Below are positions 11,881-24,711 of a stretch of 64,000 nucleotides of DNA, one piece after another. This DNA comes from Trichopria drosophilae (taxonomy: Eukaryota; Arthropoda; Insecta; Hymenoptera; Diapriidae): the NCBI GenBank assembly GCA_030407085.1, contig CM059587.1, positions 34,135,001 to 34,199,000 on the forward strand, given 5' to 3'. A program made the position numbers and the translations under genes. Each line of letters opens with the position of its first letter. Position 1 is the first letter of the stretch. The notes under the pieces are model-generated. The model ran no database searches. It worked only from the letters and a program-made list of their open reading frames with translations, and was not told the origin of the DNA.

Positions 11881-12244
11881 ATGTCTCTGTCAATATTAAT
11901 CGTATCGAAATTTTTAAAAAATGAACATTGTTCATAATTAAATACTCTACGAATGTCGATTCGGGAGATAAAAGCGAATAACGCGCGACGCGTTAAAGGC
12001 CTTCAAGGAAAGTACATAATAAGCTATTTCCCAAATTTTCAGAGCTGCAACTAGTATTTCGTCGAAATCTTCTAGTTTTACTGGGTTAAGAGTAATATAT
12101 GTATAACCTATCACGCCACGCTACTCTTGATTTAGAATTCGGCTTTCAAATACACCATTTCGAAATAGCGGTTAAATTATTGACGCAAATAAACAATCAT
12201 TATAGTATATTTGTTTAATCCATTTATTTATACCCATCAATAAT

Positions 12245-12736
12245 ACCGGAATGCAAAAATAAACTTATGTCATATGCAAGAAACGCAACTAGTTCTTCTT
12301 ACAGGTTTTGGGCCGCTGACTCTGAATTTAAGGACAGAATTGGTCCTATACGTTTGTTTGTTTGTTACTTTATTAATGACACAGGATTAACTCCCTTTAG
12401 CCAACCATGTTATATACATAATATTGTTTACAGTAGTAGTGAATTAAATAAATTAAAGTAAATAATGAAGTAAAACAAAAATTAAGAAAAAATGAAAGTG
12501 AGGAGTATACGTCTGAAGTTTATTTAAATCTGAGGTTTATACTGCTATAAATTGTTTTTTTTTTTTGTACATTTTCCCGAACAAAGCAATTTTTGGCACT
12601 TTAAACCTGAAATATAAAAAACTCTGACGTATGGGACTACTTCTGTGCTCGAATTCGGATTCAGCCGCCCAAAATCTATAAGAAAAACCTAGTTGCGTTT
12701 CTTGCACATGACATAAGTTTTTTTTTGTAGTCCGGT
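12245..12736. mobile_element. 492-bp foldback element
   Basis: The ends ACCGGA...TCCGGT are followed by about 100 bp of inverted repeat on each side (12245-12345 and 12635-12736). The arms share ACTTATGTCAT, GCAAGAAACGCAACTAG and TTTTGGGC-GCTGA. The 200-bp interior is AT-rich. The small ORF at 12267 lies in the left arm and its mirror, so it is not a gene. Non-autonomous DNA transposon of unknown family. Confidence 0.65.
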
Positions 12737-13728
12737 GTAATCATATAAAAGGTTGTATATCTAACACTTGCTAGGATCGAAATAGATGTTTTGTTATATA
12801 TGTAAAGTTAACTCTGAGATTTTCATAGTTAAAACTATAAGTATTAGAATACCATATTTTATATATTTTCATAAAAAGTAATTTTTTCAGCTACAGAAAT
12901 TATAACGAGAAAATATAAACATCCAGACGTATGGTGATATCGTTTTCCTGCCGATGAGGGCTATAATTTTGTCAAGAAGAAATTACAAAGAACTGACGGT
13001 ATATTATTCAGGGGAGTTTAGACTTTGTCTAATCCGATGTTATCTGATTCGTGAAAAAAAATCATGTAAAAAAACGCACATGATCTGATACAATGTAAAG
13101 CTAAATTTCTTATATCCCCTACTTTGCCATTTTGTATCCAATTAACTATTTTGATAGTCGGGTGGTAGGATTCATTTTTACCTTAATTAATTACATAACA
13201 TTTGATAAAAACGTTTGATAATCTAATTAACCGAATGAAAAATGTATCCTTTACTTGCAAGCTCTTTGTAATTGAGTGCAAGTTTATGCTCAAACAAGAA
13301 CATGAAAACAAATAATCATACAATGATGATCAGAAAATTTACATTATAAATATGATAGCGTCTATAATTAGTTAATGGCTGAGAGGAATCTGTTCTGCAC
13401 ATAGTACACTGAACATTATAAAAAATGCATCATGTATACTGATTATGCATGGGTTAAATATATCATATTGAAGGGATCACATTGAGAGTTCTTTATGAGT
13501 AGTGTTTGAAAATATTCTAGAAATGTGGTATTCGAAATGTCTCACAACATTTCAACTTGATTTCGACCGAACGTTGATCAGAAAATATTGCAGAACATTG
13601 CAGATGAGACATTCTGAGAATATTTCATTTGAGACATTCAATATGTATTATTCATATATATATATATGTATATGATGCATTATACATATTATGGGGATAT
13701 TCTGGAGATTTTATTTCTATGTGGGAAT

Positions 13729-14572
13729 AGACTATTCGATGTATATTACATGTTTTCTGTGTTTTACTAATTACTGTCTGTATCATTATGATCTTCTATA
13801 TACAAATATATACATATAATTCGTGAAAGATATATTGAAAGTGTCGAATAGATCTCTGACGGATATCTTTTAGATATCTATAAGAAATCTTTTAGATATA
13901 TCGAAATAGTTATTTTCGAATCACGGGCGTAAAAGTACTTATATAGGTGAAAACCGCGCCCGAGGGGCTGGCGAAGACTACCCCTTTGGGGTAGGGGGTC
14001 GAAACGTCGAAATTTGATGAAAAACTATAGGGTAATTTTTTTGCCGAGGTGACCAAATTCAATACGTTTTCAGACAATAGTCATAAGCATTTTAAACCAG
14101 TTTTTATGGCATTTTCGTTGACTTTAGGAAGAAAATGCATACAACCTTTTTTGTAGAGAATTTCACGCTCTATCTTTTTTGTTTGAAACATTTTTAAATA
14201 AAATTTACATTTTTCAAAATATGTAAATGCAAAAAACTACGAAGAAACTTAATTGGGGCTAATGTTTTTTAGTAATGGACGGATGGATCTGCGCCAAAAT
14301 CTAATCAGATCTAAGTTATGCCAAGACGCGTATTTAAAAAAAAATATGTCAATACGCTTATCCGTTCGCGAGTTATCGCGAGATAAAAAAAACGGGACGT
14401 ACGGACGTACGTACGTACAAGATCACGGACACAAATTTTTTTTATTGTTGATTTGGGCTCCTTAGGGTCTGAAACGTCGACTTTTGATGAAAAACTATAG
14501 GGTAATTTTTATGCCCGAAGTGACCAAATTCAATACTTCGTCCAGACTTGGTCTGGGTCGAAGTAATTAAAA
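13729..14572 (+). mobile_element. HINE-like element E3, 5'-truncated
   Basis: Collinear with E1, without the two insertions of E1. It enters at ACTATTCGATG, so the distal part seen in E5 is missing. It contains repeated AGATATCTTT/TAGATATCT words, a tetranucleotide array near 14395-14418 (GGAC and GTAC units), the AACTATAGGGTAATTTTT block, and a terminal palindrome at about 14539-14566 (CTTCGTCCAGACTTGGTCTG, then GGTCGAAG). E4 follows in the same orientation after about 180 bp. Confidence 0.6.
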
Positions 14573-14753
14573 AATTATGAATATATTAAAATTTTAGCTA
14601 CTGAACATAATTTATATAAAAGACAACATATTGAAAATTATTTTATTAGATGTAATAAAAATGCTGTTAATATAAGATTTGAATTATCTCAGCTTCCTAA
14701 CACATATTTTTCTCTTATTAAATATTAATAAATTTTATCAAAATTTAAAATTA

Positions 14754-15937
14754 AACTAGATGCCTTCGACCCGGGTGCCTACAATTTTGGCTAAATTCGT
14801 ATTGCAGTTCTCTGACGAAAGGCTGATGCTTCCGGGAATGTTCCCAGTTTAACACTGCCAGGAAAGAAGGCGGCAGAGGGTAGTTCTAGCATTCGAGTAG
14901 TTTCTATACATATATTGTAACAATATCTTGTTCCTTATATAGGGTGAATATGGCCAATGAATGGACGGTTAAGCATTTTTCACACTTTGATCGATTGTAA
15001 CTTTTGAATTCTTTTATGAAAATTTAATTATGATACCACCATTAGAATCGTTAGACTCTGCTCTTTATGACCGCGTAGTTCAACCTTTGATTTTATTTAA
15101 TTATTAACCTCGTCTTCATATTGGAAGATCAATAGTACTGTAAATATTGTTTTGAATGTTTAAAGAACATAAAAATATGTATTTTGTTGCATGTTGTGCA
15201 TCATACATTCATAAGAAATAGAAATATGTAGAAAATCGTCCATTCATTGGTAGTTGTCCATTCATTGGCATATTCACCCTATATTAAAATTGAAAATGAG
15301 CATTTTCAAAACTTCGACCCCGACCGCAGGTCAGCCGAAGACCTGATAAATGAGCACGTCTTGTTCACACTGATGCTTAAAAAAACGCGGTTTAGTCCAG
15401 TTTTTGACAGGTCGGGTTGCACGAAATAAATTTTGTTATATGTGGGATACTTCGGTTTCCGTTTTTTACGGCATTATCGTTGATTTTAAGAAGAAATGAA
15501 TAAAAACTTTTTTGTAGAGAATTCGATGTTCTATATTTTTTGTTTGAAACATTTTTTTGTACGATTTGTATTTTTTGTTAAAAAATGGAAAAAACGTGTT
15601 TTTTGAGCGTTTTTTTTAAACCTCCCCATAATCTAGTATGCATTGTCTCCAAAAACTAATCAGATCTAAGTTTGGCCAAGAGAACCCAAATCCGTTTGTA
15701 CTTTTTAAATTCGTCCTGTCAGTCGCGAGATATCGCGAATACAAAATATTGCCCAGGGGCGGACGGACGGACGGACGGACGGACGGACGGACGGTACAAC
15801 CTAACGGTCACCAATCTTTTTTATTGTTGCTTTGGGTTCCTGAAACGTTGACATTTGATGAAAAACTATAGGGTAATTTTTGGGCGGGAACTGACCAAGT
15901 TCAATACTTCGCCAGACCTATGTTGTGGGTCGAAGTA
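14754..15937 (+). mobile_element. HINE-like composite element E4
   Basis: Near-complete copy in the opposite orientation to E6. It starts ACTAGATGCCTTCGACCCGG and includes the nested 26-bp-TIR MITE (14942-15279). A palindrome lies at about 15308-15337 (ACTTCGACCCCGACC GCA GGTC...CGAAG) and a (GGAC)n array of about eight units at 15762-15793. It ends at a palindrome at 15904-15934. A 77-codon frame through the array gives a low-complexity Gly-Arg-Thr-Asp repeat and is not a gene. Tetranucleotide arrays in this position are a hallmark of DINE-1/pearl-type elements. The family call remains inference. Confidence 0.6.
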
Positions 15938-17457
15938 ACTGCAAAATTTTTTTCTGTTAGTTACATTCACACATTTAAAATTTCCAAATAACTTCTAAAT
16001 AACTTCTAATCGATTTTTACCAAAAGACAAATTTTTTAAAATTTTTTTTTCCTGATGATTCCTCCCTCCTGCCAAAAAATTCCCTAATAGATATATTTAT
16101 TTATTTAATTATTTAAAAAAAATTGAGTTCTTATTCAATATGCAGCCGACCACAGAGAAAGTTTAATTAAAGATGCTTCCACTGAGGTGGAAAAAATTCA
16201 CCATCCTGTTAAAATATTACCTTTTTTGCATTTTTCAATATTTTTTATTTGTTGTACAAAGGTTCAATATACTACTTAAATATTTTTATTAAATGATATA
16301 ACTATGCCCAAATTCACAATTTCTCAAACATCACAGCTTAAGACAAATATCTACAAAAACAAAAAACGTAATTGAAGGAAAAGATGTACGCTACTTCAGC
16401 TTTACAATGGATGATATTTTGTGATAATTTTATCGAGAAAGTAGTACAGTCGCCATTATAAATAATTTTCATTATTTTTATTATAAAATACGGTGCGATC
16501 GTTTTTATCTACATTTTCGGCTAAACTTGCAAATCAGTTCTTTACTCAACTATTCTTTTCTGTTATTTTGTATATTAGTCATTCGGTTCATGGTGTATGC
16601 TCATCTATCTTTTAGGTAATCGACACTCAAATACCGTTTGCGCTACACTGAATACTAATATATCATATAGAGACAACATATTTACTGATTCCAATCATTG
16701 TTAAGTAAGCTGCGCGACATCAGTCATCTATACTGATGTCGAATCCTCATATGTCATCTAGAGAGCCACGCTTCTTTTGGTAAAAATCATTTTTCGTGTT
16801 TAAATCGTATTCGGACGATATCACGATACCAAAGTTTTAAGTTATGGGATAATATGAAGAAAAACCCCAACCATCTAAAAATAATTAAAATTGACTAGTG
16901 TACACGTGTGAAAATACAAAATATCTGATATAATGGCTACAAATTGTATTACATTATTCGAAATTTCCGGGTCTCATGCTTTGTAGTTCCCATATTAGTA
17001 ACCGATATGCAGCGCCACAGATCAATAAGTAGTAGAAGCACTATTTTCCCAGACGAATATTCGGTGTATTTCACCATTGTAACGTGTCCCATACCCATAA
17101 AGGAGTTTTTCTTGGTTTGTACTTTTTCTTTTTTCCTATTTCAACGATTTTCCGGCTTCCTGAAAAGTACGAAATTACTGGTTGAACGAGATTTGTACAT
17201 AATAAAATATTGTAAGTAAATATATCATGTCTTATTTAAAAGCTTCAAATTTATCAGTTATTTAAATGCTATTGATGGCTTAGAAAAGTATTATTATCAA
17301 ATTTTCAAAATCTTTACCAGTTTAATGCGCCGCTGACAATATTTATTAAAGCCATAACAATCCTAACCTAAAATAATACCTTAATTACAAAGTAATAGCT
17401 ATTTGGAAAGCTCGTACGAAGAGTTTTTAGAAGGTTACTAGTCAGTCTGTAAAGCAG
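15938..17457. other. Intergenic, no gene seen
   Basis: AT-rich. A 91-codon frame at 16944-17219 has no recognisable domain, no splice support and an unusual stretch of aromatic residues. It is treated as chance. Confidence 0.4.
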
Positions 17458-17546
17458 CTCTAGCTGTGACTCGCCTTTTGGTTAAAGAGCAAATTTATGT
17501 ATCACTTTGTGCCAATAAAGACAAATTATTATTATTATTATTATAA
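17440..17546 (+). mobile_element. 3' end of a LINE-type retroposon
   Basis: The sequence runs CCTTTTGGTTAAAGAGC ... GTGCCAATAAAGACAAAT and ends in (ATT)n. An AATAAAG-type motif followed by a short tandem tail is the usual 3' end of 5'-truncated non-LTR retroposons. A similar but different tail lies at 48815-48915. No coding part is attached. It sits about 120 bp before the start codon of the HD-like gene. Confidence 0.5.
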
Positions 17547-17666
17547 GGTTGCGATCGATTGCATTTCCTTTTACATTATGGCATTTATAACTTTTCGATT
17601 ATACTTTGGTACTTATAAATTAAGGTATTCGTTGAAACATAATAATTTGCTGTCTTTAGTAACAGC

Positions 17667-20639
17667 ATGACTTTACTTGAAGAAAGTTGGAAAGAGGCAA
17701 CGAAAGGTTTCGATGCTGATGTATCGGATACATGGTTTACAAGGTTACAAGAGGTGTACTCCGATGAGAAGCGAACGTATCATAACCTCGATTCGTTACG
17801 GGGAAAATTACAGCGATACGAGGAAATCAAGACCAATTTAAAAAATCCCCAAGCGGTCTTAATGGCGATCTTCTTTCAAAAGTATGTGAAAACTTTACTC
17901 AAAATGTTACAACAAAATAAACGGTGGTCTTCTTTTAGTTTCGAGTACGACCCGAAAGCACTGGATGGGGAGAACAAGAATATAGAACACTTTACTTCGT
18001 TTGCTGAGGCAGCTGGTCTGTCAGCGGTTAGTTAGAAAAGTTTGGACATGGAACCTTATAAAATTAAATAATAATTTTATGAATTTATTACATATATGTC
18101 ATCCAGGATGATGATCTCTTTCAAGAAACGTGTGCTTTATTAAAAGCAGCATCCACACATAGTACTGAAGCCCATAAAGTTGGAGGTGCTTACGGTGAGG
18201 AAGATGCTCACTATCTCCTGGATCTAGATATGGCAGTATTGGGTGCCGCTGTCGATGCCTATGCTGATTATAGGGAAAGGATACGTGGTGAATATTCTTT
18301 CCTTAGTGAACCAATGTACACTGCCCTAAGGCTCAAGGTACGCATACAAATCAAGGGCTTAACCGTAAAGTTTGATAATATAAATTCCTAACTTAAAATA
18401 TTCAAATTAATCTGTTATGAACGTAATTCAAAGTGATCATCTTATTTTCATCCACTTCAAATTACAAATTAAACTTTGACCTTGTGACGAGTTTGTTATT
18501 CCTTAATACTCTTTCGTTTACTAATAGGTTTTAGTTATAATATTAAACAAGTTCGCATTGTAGTTTTTTGAGTGAAAATTTGAGCTTACGAGAACATTCC
18601 CAATGTCACATAACCAGAAACTGGAAGAAAGAGTGGCGCTTATGAGAACATTCCCTATGTAACTTAGGTAGGAAAGAAGGGGAGTGGAGGAGGGGGTTCC
18701 TTAAATGTGTAAAAAGTGAAAATGAGCATTTTTAAAACTTCGACCCTCACCTTATGTCAGCCGAAATAATAAATAACATTTTTAACACTCCGGGCGCGAA
18801 GCTCGGTTGCGCGCCCTTGAACGCAACCTTCGGGTTCGAATTATTGAGCCTCACGCTCGTCGTATTAAACAATATCGTTTCAGTTGTTTCAGTGTCAACG
18901 TAATTATATCAGAATTTTTTGCGATGAAGTGGCACATCGAAAGATTTACCTAAAATTCGAATTATACGAATGAACAATAATTTTAAAGGATTTGGTTCAC
19001 ATTTTACTCGATTCCCCAAAATATGCTCTCTTGATCATTATAGAAAACTTAAACTATAGACTATCAAATTTTGTAATTATATTTATAATAATGGAGAAGT
19101 AATTCTTGCTGACAATTTATACGATTAATACCAATTTCTCAAATTCATTTTATCCATAAATGATATTTAAAACCAGTACTAAAAAAGCCACAGTTTCAAA
19201 TTTAAATGAAATATTTAGATCTTATAATTTCCTATTACTTTGACCCAGACCTTAGGGCTAGACGAAGTATTGAATTGGGTCACTTCGGGCATAAAAATTA
19301 TCCTATAGTTTTTCATCAAATGTCGACGTTTCAGATCCTAGGTACCCCAATTCAACAATAACAAAATTTGTGTCCGTGATCTTGTACGTACGTACGTCCG
19401 TATGTCCCGTTTTTTTGTCTCGCGATAACTCCCGTACGGATCAGCGTAATGACATAAATTTTTTTTACAATACGTGTCTTGGCATAACTTAGATCTGATT
19501 AGATTTTGGCGCAGATCCATCCGCCCATTACTAAAAAACATTAGCCCCAATTAAGTTTCTTCGTAGTTTTTTGCATTTATTTTGAAAAATACAAATTTTA
19601 CGAAAAAATGTTTCAAACAAAAAAGATAGAGCATTAAATTCTCTACAAAAAAGGTTGTATGCATTTTCTTCCCAAAGTCAACGATAATGCCATAAAAACT
19701 GGTTTAAAGTGCTTATAACTATTGTCTGAAAAAGTATTGAATTTGGTCACCTCGGCAAAAAAATTACCCTATAGTTTTTCATCGATTTTCGACGTTTCGA
19801 CCCCCTATCCCCCAGAGGTAGTCTTCGCCAGCCCCTCGGGCGCGGTTTTCTCCTATATAAGTTCTTTTACGCCCGTGATACGAAAATAACTATTTCGATA
19901 TATCTAAAAGATGTCTTAAAGATATCTAAAAGATATTCGTCACAGATCTTTTCGACACTTTCAAGATATCTTTGACGAATTATATGTATATATATTGCAT
20001 ATATATAAGATCATAATGATACAGACAGTAATTAGTACAACACAGTAAACATGTAATATGCATCGAATAGTCTATTACAGTACAAGTGCATTAAGTAAGT
20101 GTTTTGCAACTTTTATTTATTAATACTTCGGCTGGCCTGTTGTCGGGGTCGAAGTTTTGAAAATGCTCATTTTCAATTTTCATACATATAAGAAACGCTA
20201 TATTGTTGTAACATATCTATCGAAGCCACTGGGACCTAAATATGATTGGACCCCAAAATATCGATATAATATTATAATATAACTGAAAGCTGTTAGTAAA
20301 CGAACGAGTATTAAGGAATAGCCGACTCTCCACTGCGTCGAAGTTTCTGAGCGAGCGAAGCAAGCGAGGCACCACGAAAACACTAGTTTTTATTGTATTT
20401 CTCAGATCATTTGACTTATTAAAAAAAAACAGGGCCAGCTATTTTTAAATATCACATGTTTACTTCACCATATTATATATTCGTGTAATTTAAAACACCA
20501 ATATTGGTTGAAACTATGTTTACAGGTGTTGCAGAATTTTTTACAGATTCCAAATATTTTCGCAACAAAAGAATTTCGTGAACAATTCGAAGAGCAAGCG
20601 CGAATGAACATCGAGTCCGAAATAGATGTCCTGTCTTAA
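17667..20639 (+). CDS. HD-domain-like protein (COG4339 family), four exons
   Basis: Four exons encode 215 aa: 17667-17881, 17939-18026, 18107-18337 and 20526-20639, all with GT-AG introns. Length and motif order match the COG4339 group, predicted metal-dependent HD phosphohydrolases of about 200 aa: Trp near the N-terminus, RTYHNLDSL (36-44), AIFFQNFEYDP (67-77), [10 protein letters not shown] (81-90), [11 protein letters not shown] (137-147), [12 protein letters not shown] (153-164), [12 protein letters not shown] (179-190), then [12 protein letters not shown]. The family's usual FHD here reads FQN (Q71 N72), so the metal-binding dyad is lost. The protein may be a non-catalytic relative (inference). 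The first intron is 57 bp with no stop, so an unspliced reading adds 19 false residues. Intron 3 (about 2.2 kb) holds repeat copies. AATAAA lies at 20754. Substrate unknown. Confidence 0.85.
18716..18860. repeat. Fragment with E-type palindrome plus GC hairpin, in intron 3
   Basis: At 18716-18775 the block AAATGAGCATTT...AACTTCGACCCTCACC...AGCCGAAAT is a degraded copy of the internal palindrome seen in E4 and E5. Just after it, 18797-18833 forms a GC-rich hairpin: CGAAG and GGTTGCG pair with CGCAACC and TTCG. Both lie inside intron 3 of the HD-like gene and upstream of E5. Confidence 0.45.
19213..20395 (-). mobile_element. HINE-like element E5, uninterrupted, inside an intron
   Basis: Best uninterrupted copy of the E1 type. 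On the minus strand it runs from AAAACACTAGTTTT (palindromic, about 20380-20395) through a CTCGCTTGCTTCGCTCGCTC patch. It continues through a palindrome near 20128-20158, the (AT)n stretch where E1 carries its insertions, a GTAC/GTCC array near 19383-19404, and a terminal palindrome near 19238-19268. It lies wholly in intron 3 of the HD-like gene, antisense to it. It serves as the empty-site reference for the 757-bp, 1348-bp and 26-bp-TIR insertions. Confidence 0.65.
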
Positions 20640-21600
20640 TATTTCAAGAAACAAGAAGCAAACAATCTAAATACAAAAATCAGACAGCCTGGAGCTGAAA
20701 TTTGTTAATTACATTTTATTAAAGCTCGCACGAAGGAATTTGCAAGTAGGATTAATAAAAATATAGGAACAAGTAAGGAAGGCTTTATTATTTTTTTGCC
20801 TTATGGTGTTATATCAAGTTTCTTGTTTGCATTACAATGTCTGTACCATTTGTGCGGATTGCCTTTGCCGTGTCACTGCGATATATTGTAGATCTACGTT
20901 TATTGTTATTCAAAGACACACATGTGTGTAAAGTAAAAGCTGGAATCGTCCACTTCTAAATGAAGAATTCTTGCAACAATCCAGTGAAGTTTTAGAAATA
21001 TGCACTTTTACAGGCTAAAATGGTTGAAGTACACAGCTCATTATAGTTAAGAGAAGGTTTTAATTCTTCAGAAAACATTTTTCAATCCCAATGAGTTCAT
21101 TGATAGTATCAAATATACACGCATATTATATTCGTTACTCTAAGAGAATGAAAACCTTTCGTTCCTTTGGAAACAGATTTCAACATTTTTAGTCTGTAAG
21201 TGCCTACTTATTTCGTTTTAATAAATGACTGACACTATGCATCGACTTTTCGCGGATGTAAGCCGGACACAAAAATACGGGTTTAATATCCCTACTAACA
21301 GTAAACGAATTCAAATGGAGAAAAAGTTCGTATCCATTTTAACGAGTTTTTCAGCACCTTTCATTCTTTTCAATCGGTAGTTATTCGTTAAAAACAAATT
21401 GAGTTGCAGATACAAACCAACAAAAAAGTATCGTTAAGTATTCAAACGTATGTGAGCAGATAACTGAAGTATTAAAACGGATAGGATTTGTATCTAGTTT
21501 CTTGAAGCACAGAATTTCTTTCTGTATAATTAGTTTAGAATACCGATAATTGTAAAACAAAGTTTGGTTCGTTTTTTACCAAAAATCTCATCGTCATCAA
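20640..21600. other. 3' flank of HD-like gene and intergenic
   Basis: Contains the gene's likely 3' UTR with ATTAAA near 20717 and AATAAA near 20754. The remainder is AT-rich with no recognisable gene. Confidence 0.5.
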
Positions 21601-23088
21601 CAATTGAGGACATGGATCTTAAAAGGGGTCGCGCTCTCAAATGGTCGTAAAAGTATTGTCCACGCGTAACAATGAAATCTAAGGGAGACTTTATTCAATA
21701 AATGTTTTTGACTTGAACTCGTCATATCTCCTCAAAAACTGCATGAAAAAATCTGAAATTTTCAGGGTACATGCACAAGATAGTGGCGAAACAGATAGGT
21801 GAAGTTAAGTTAACAAAATATCTGCCGAATTGTTAATAATAATTAACAAAAGTAGAAGTAAATTTAATGAGCTCGAAAATTCGCCGTTTGCGAGCTATAT
21901 CGAGAAAAAGTGTGTTACAAAATTTACGTTAGAGAAAACTTCCAGTGGGAAAGTTGTTCGTAAATGTATGACGAAGATTTCTGCAAAGTTTCAAATTTTT
22001 TGGAACTAAGATGCGTTAATTATACGTTATTATCTAAAAAAAACGCGTGGTGCTCTGATGCCGGCGATTCTGCACGCTTCATTTCATACACCACATAAAA
22101 GGAACATACGAGGAACAAAACATGCTGTATAAATTTATGATTAATATTACTTTATTTATAGACTTAATAATATTTTGTTGTATTTTTAATTTATGTACAG
22201 TACTTTTTCAACGCAGATTAGTTATTTCCTTTCAGACATCAAAGGTTTACAGGAATCGCTATGGCTTTTTCTTCCCGTTCTTCTTGAATTATTGTTTTTG
22301 TCGCTCATTATAAACAAAATTTACTGATCACGTTATGAAAAATACTTATTATTATATTATTAATATTAAATACAATATTTCATAAGACAAAACGACTTCC
22401 CTTTCCTTACGGAACTCGACATGCTTGAACTTGTAAAACATTGTTGTCGTATAATAGAAGAGGCGGACAGTTTAAAAATATTACATCTAATATTAATCTA
22501 ATATAAATTGCTAATTAACTAATAAGTATTAATTTATAATCAATATCAATCATAAATTTATACACAATGTTTTGTTCTTCGTATGTTCCTTGTATGTGGT
22601 GTATGAAATGAAGCGTGCAGAATCGCCGGCATCAGCGCCCCACGCGTTTTTTAGATAATAACGTATAATTAACGCATATTAGTTCCAAAAAATTTGAAAC
22701 TTTGCAGAAATCTTCGTCATACATTGACGAACAACTTTCCCACTGGAAGTTTTCTCCAACGTAAATTTTGTAACACACTTTTTCTCGATATAGCTCGCAT
22801 ACGGCGATTTTCGAGCTCATTAAATTTACTTCTACATTTGTTAATTATTATTAACAATTCGGCAGATATTTTGTTAACTTAACTTCACCTATCTGTTTCG
22901 CCACTATCTTGTGCATGTACCCTGAAAATTTCAGATTTTTTCCATGCAGTTTTTGAGGAGATATGACGAGTTCAAGTCAACAACATTTATTGAATAAAGT
23001 CTCCCTTAGATTTCATTGTTACGCGTGGACAATACTTTTACGACCATTTGAGAGCGCGACCCCTTTTAAGATCCATGTCCTCAATTTG
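21601..23088. mobile_element. 1.49-kb foldback element with 520-bp arms
   Basis: Left arm 21601-22122 and right arm about 22566-23088 are near-perfect inverted copies. The outer ends read AATTGAGGACATGGATCTTA and its inverse. The inner ends read ACATACGAGGAACAAAACAT and its inverse (with TTCGTATG). The spacer of about 440 bp is AT-rich. All predicted ORFs here, including those at 22632, 22694 and 22963, lie in the arms and appear in mirrored form on the other strand, so they are not genes. Foldback-type non-autonomous transposon. Confidence 0.75.
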
Positions 23089-24549
23089 CATTTTAAGTTA
23101 TTTAAAATTTCTGCAATATATGCCATTGTAATCAACCAAAGTATACAATTTGTTTTAAACTTTACTAATACTGACAAAGTTTACAATATTGAAAGTAGAG
23201 TCAGGAAATGAGAATCGTCAATTGAAAGACATGGTGCACGTTTAACGCCAGTTAAATCATTATAGCAATCTGCTGCGTAATCGCATTATTATTTGACATT
23301 CTGAAACGCAAGTAAGACTAACTTGAAGTTAAAACAGATATTATGTTACAATATAAGAAATATATAAACTGATATCAGTTTCTTAACCGAAACTTTATAA
23401 CGTGAAGTTCTCTGTTGTTATATGATTGTTAGGAAGCACTTCTATAACGTTAATAATCAACTAGGTTGTAAATGTACTATAATATGTTGTAACTGTAGAT
23501 AATGAGTGAAGCGTTTGAAATGTTATACAACTATATTTTAATAGTTGTGCAACAATACCGTTTGTCGTGTCCGGTTACAATAATTTTAATTCGATAATTT
23601 CGAAAATAACCTTGGATAAAACAATTTCGAAAATCGCAGTTTGATTTTGTATAAAGTAAATTTAAAAGTATGTAATTTTAGTTGTAATAAAATAGCGAAT
23701 ACTGTGTACAGTTATTTTCGACGGTAGTAAATCCACATTCGGACTTCTTCGAACAACTTCGTTTATAAACAAATGTGTTGTGAAAAGTCTACTTTACATG
23801 TGCTTGTACATTTCGTGGGTCGGTGTGCGTTGATGTATTATGAAGAGGAAACTACGATTTGTTAAGTTTGACTAATGTTACGTAAGATTACTGCCGAGTT
23901 GGTGGTATATTTAAAAACACAATGTTTAAATTGTCATACAAATTGTCATATTCGTGAATAATATACAAGAAAATATAATAACAGATGAAAATGTAATTAT
24001 GATTTTTCTATAATTTATTGCAGACGAACCTTTTTTACGTTTATTTTTTCTGGTACTATCGACATAGCGAAATAATAAAATCAGATATATCTTGAAAGGG
24101 TGTAAAGTTAGAGGACTCCAATTGGAGGTAAAGTTACTTCTTATATAGTTCTAAAACTTTAAAAAATAGTAGAAATCGGAGAGTAAGCGCCAGATCAATA
24201 GATGGTATTTTGCGTTTTCACCCATATATTAGCACTTTCAAAGTCGTATATTCAGAAACAAGTTTTTTAAACTCAAATAAGTAAATCAGTAAAATTAATA
24301 GAAAAACATTTATAATTTAAACAAAAATATTTGTTATTACTTTTTGAATTTCAGAAAATGATTTCTTTTAATAAGTATCTTTTAAAGATCTACAGGTGGT
24401 ATTTAATAATAAAAAGTGGCATTGAATATATATTTAGCACATCCGTCCGAATACTTCTAAAAACATATTTGATTGATTTAAGATTTGTTATCATGTATAT
24501 AGTTGTTTTGGGAAGTAGGATCCCTATGTGGACTGTATAGGGCGCAAGT
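23089..24549. other. Intergenic, no gene seen
   Basis: AT-rich throughout. The 69-codon frame at 24331 starts in a T-rich run, lacks splice or motif support, and is taken as chance. Confidence 0.45.
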
Positions 24550-24711
24550 GTAGTTAATAAATAGAGAGCACCCCTGGCCCCGGGAGAAGAGGGTATGATC
24601 GGTGAAGAAGCCGTCGGTGGCCTATTCCTAAGACAAAAGTTGGCTTATCCGGCAATCCGGGTAAGAAGTTCCACGCACATATAAACAAGTATTAGTTATT
24701 ACAAGTTAGCT

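Noticed and set aside
15638..15871. Frame encoding a Gly-Arg-Thr-Asp repeat
   Set aside because: Produced by the (GGAC)n array of element E4. The matching frames in other copies differ or are broken.
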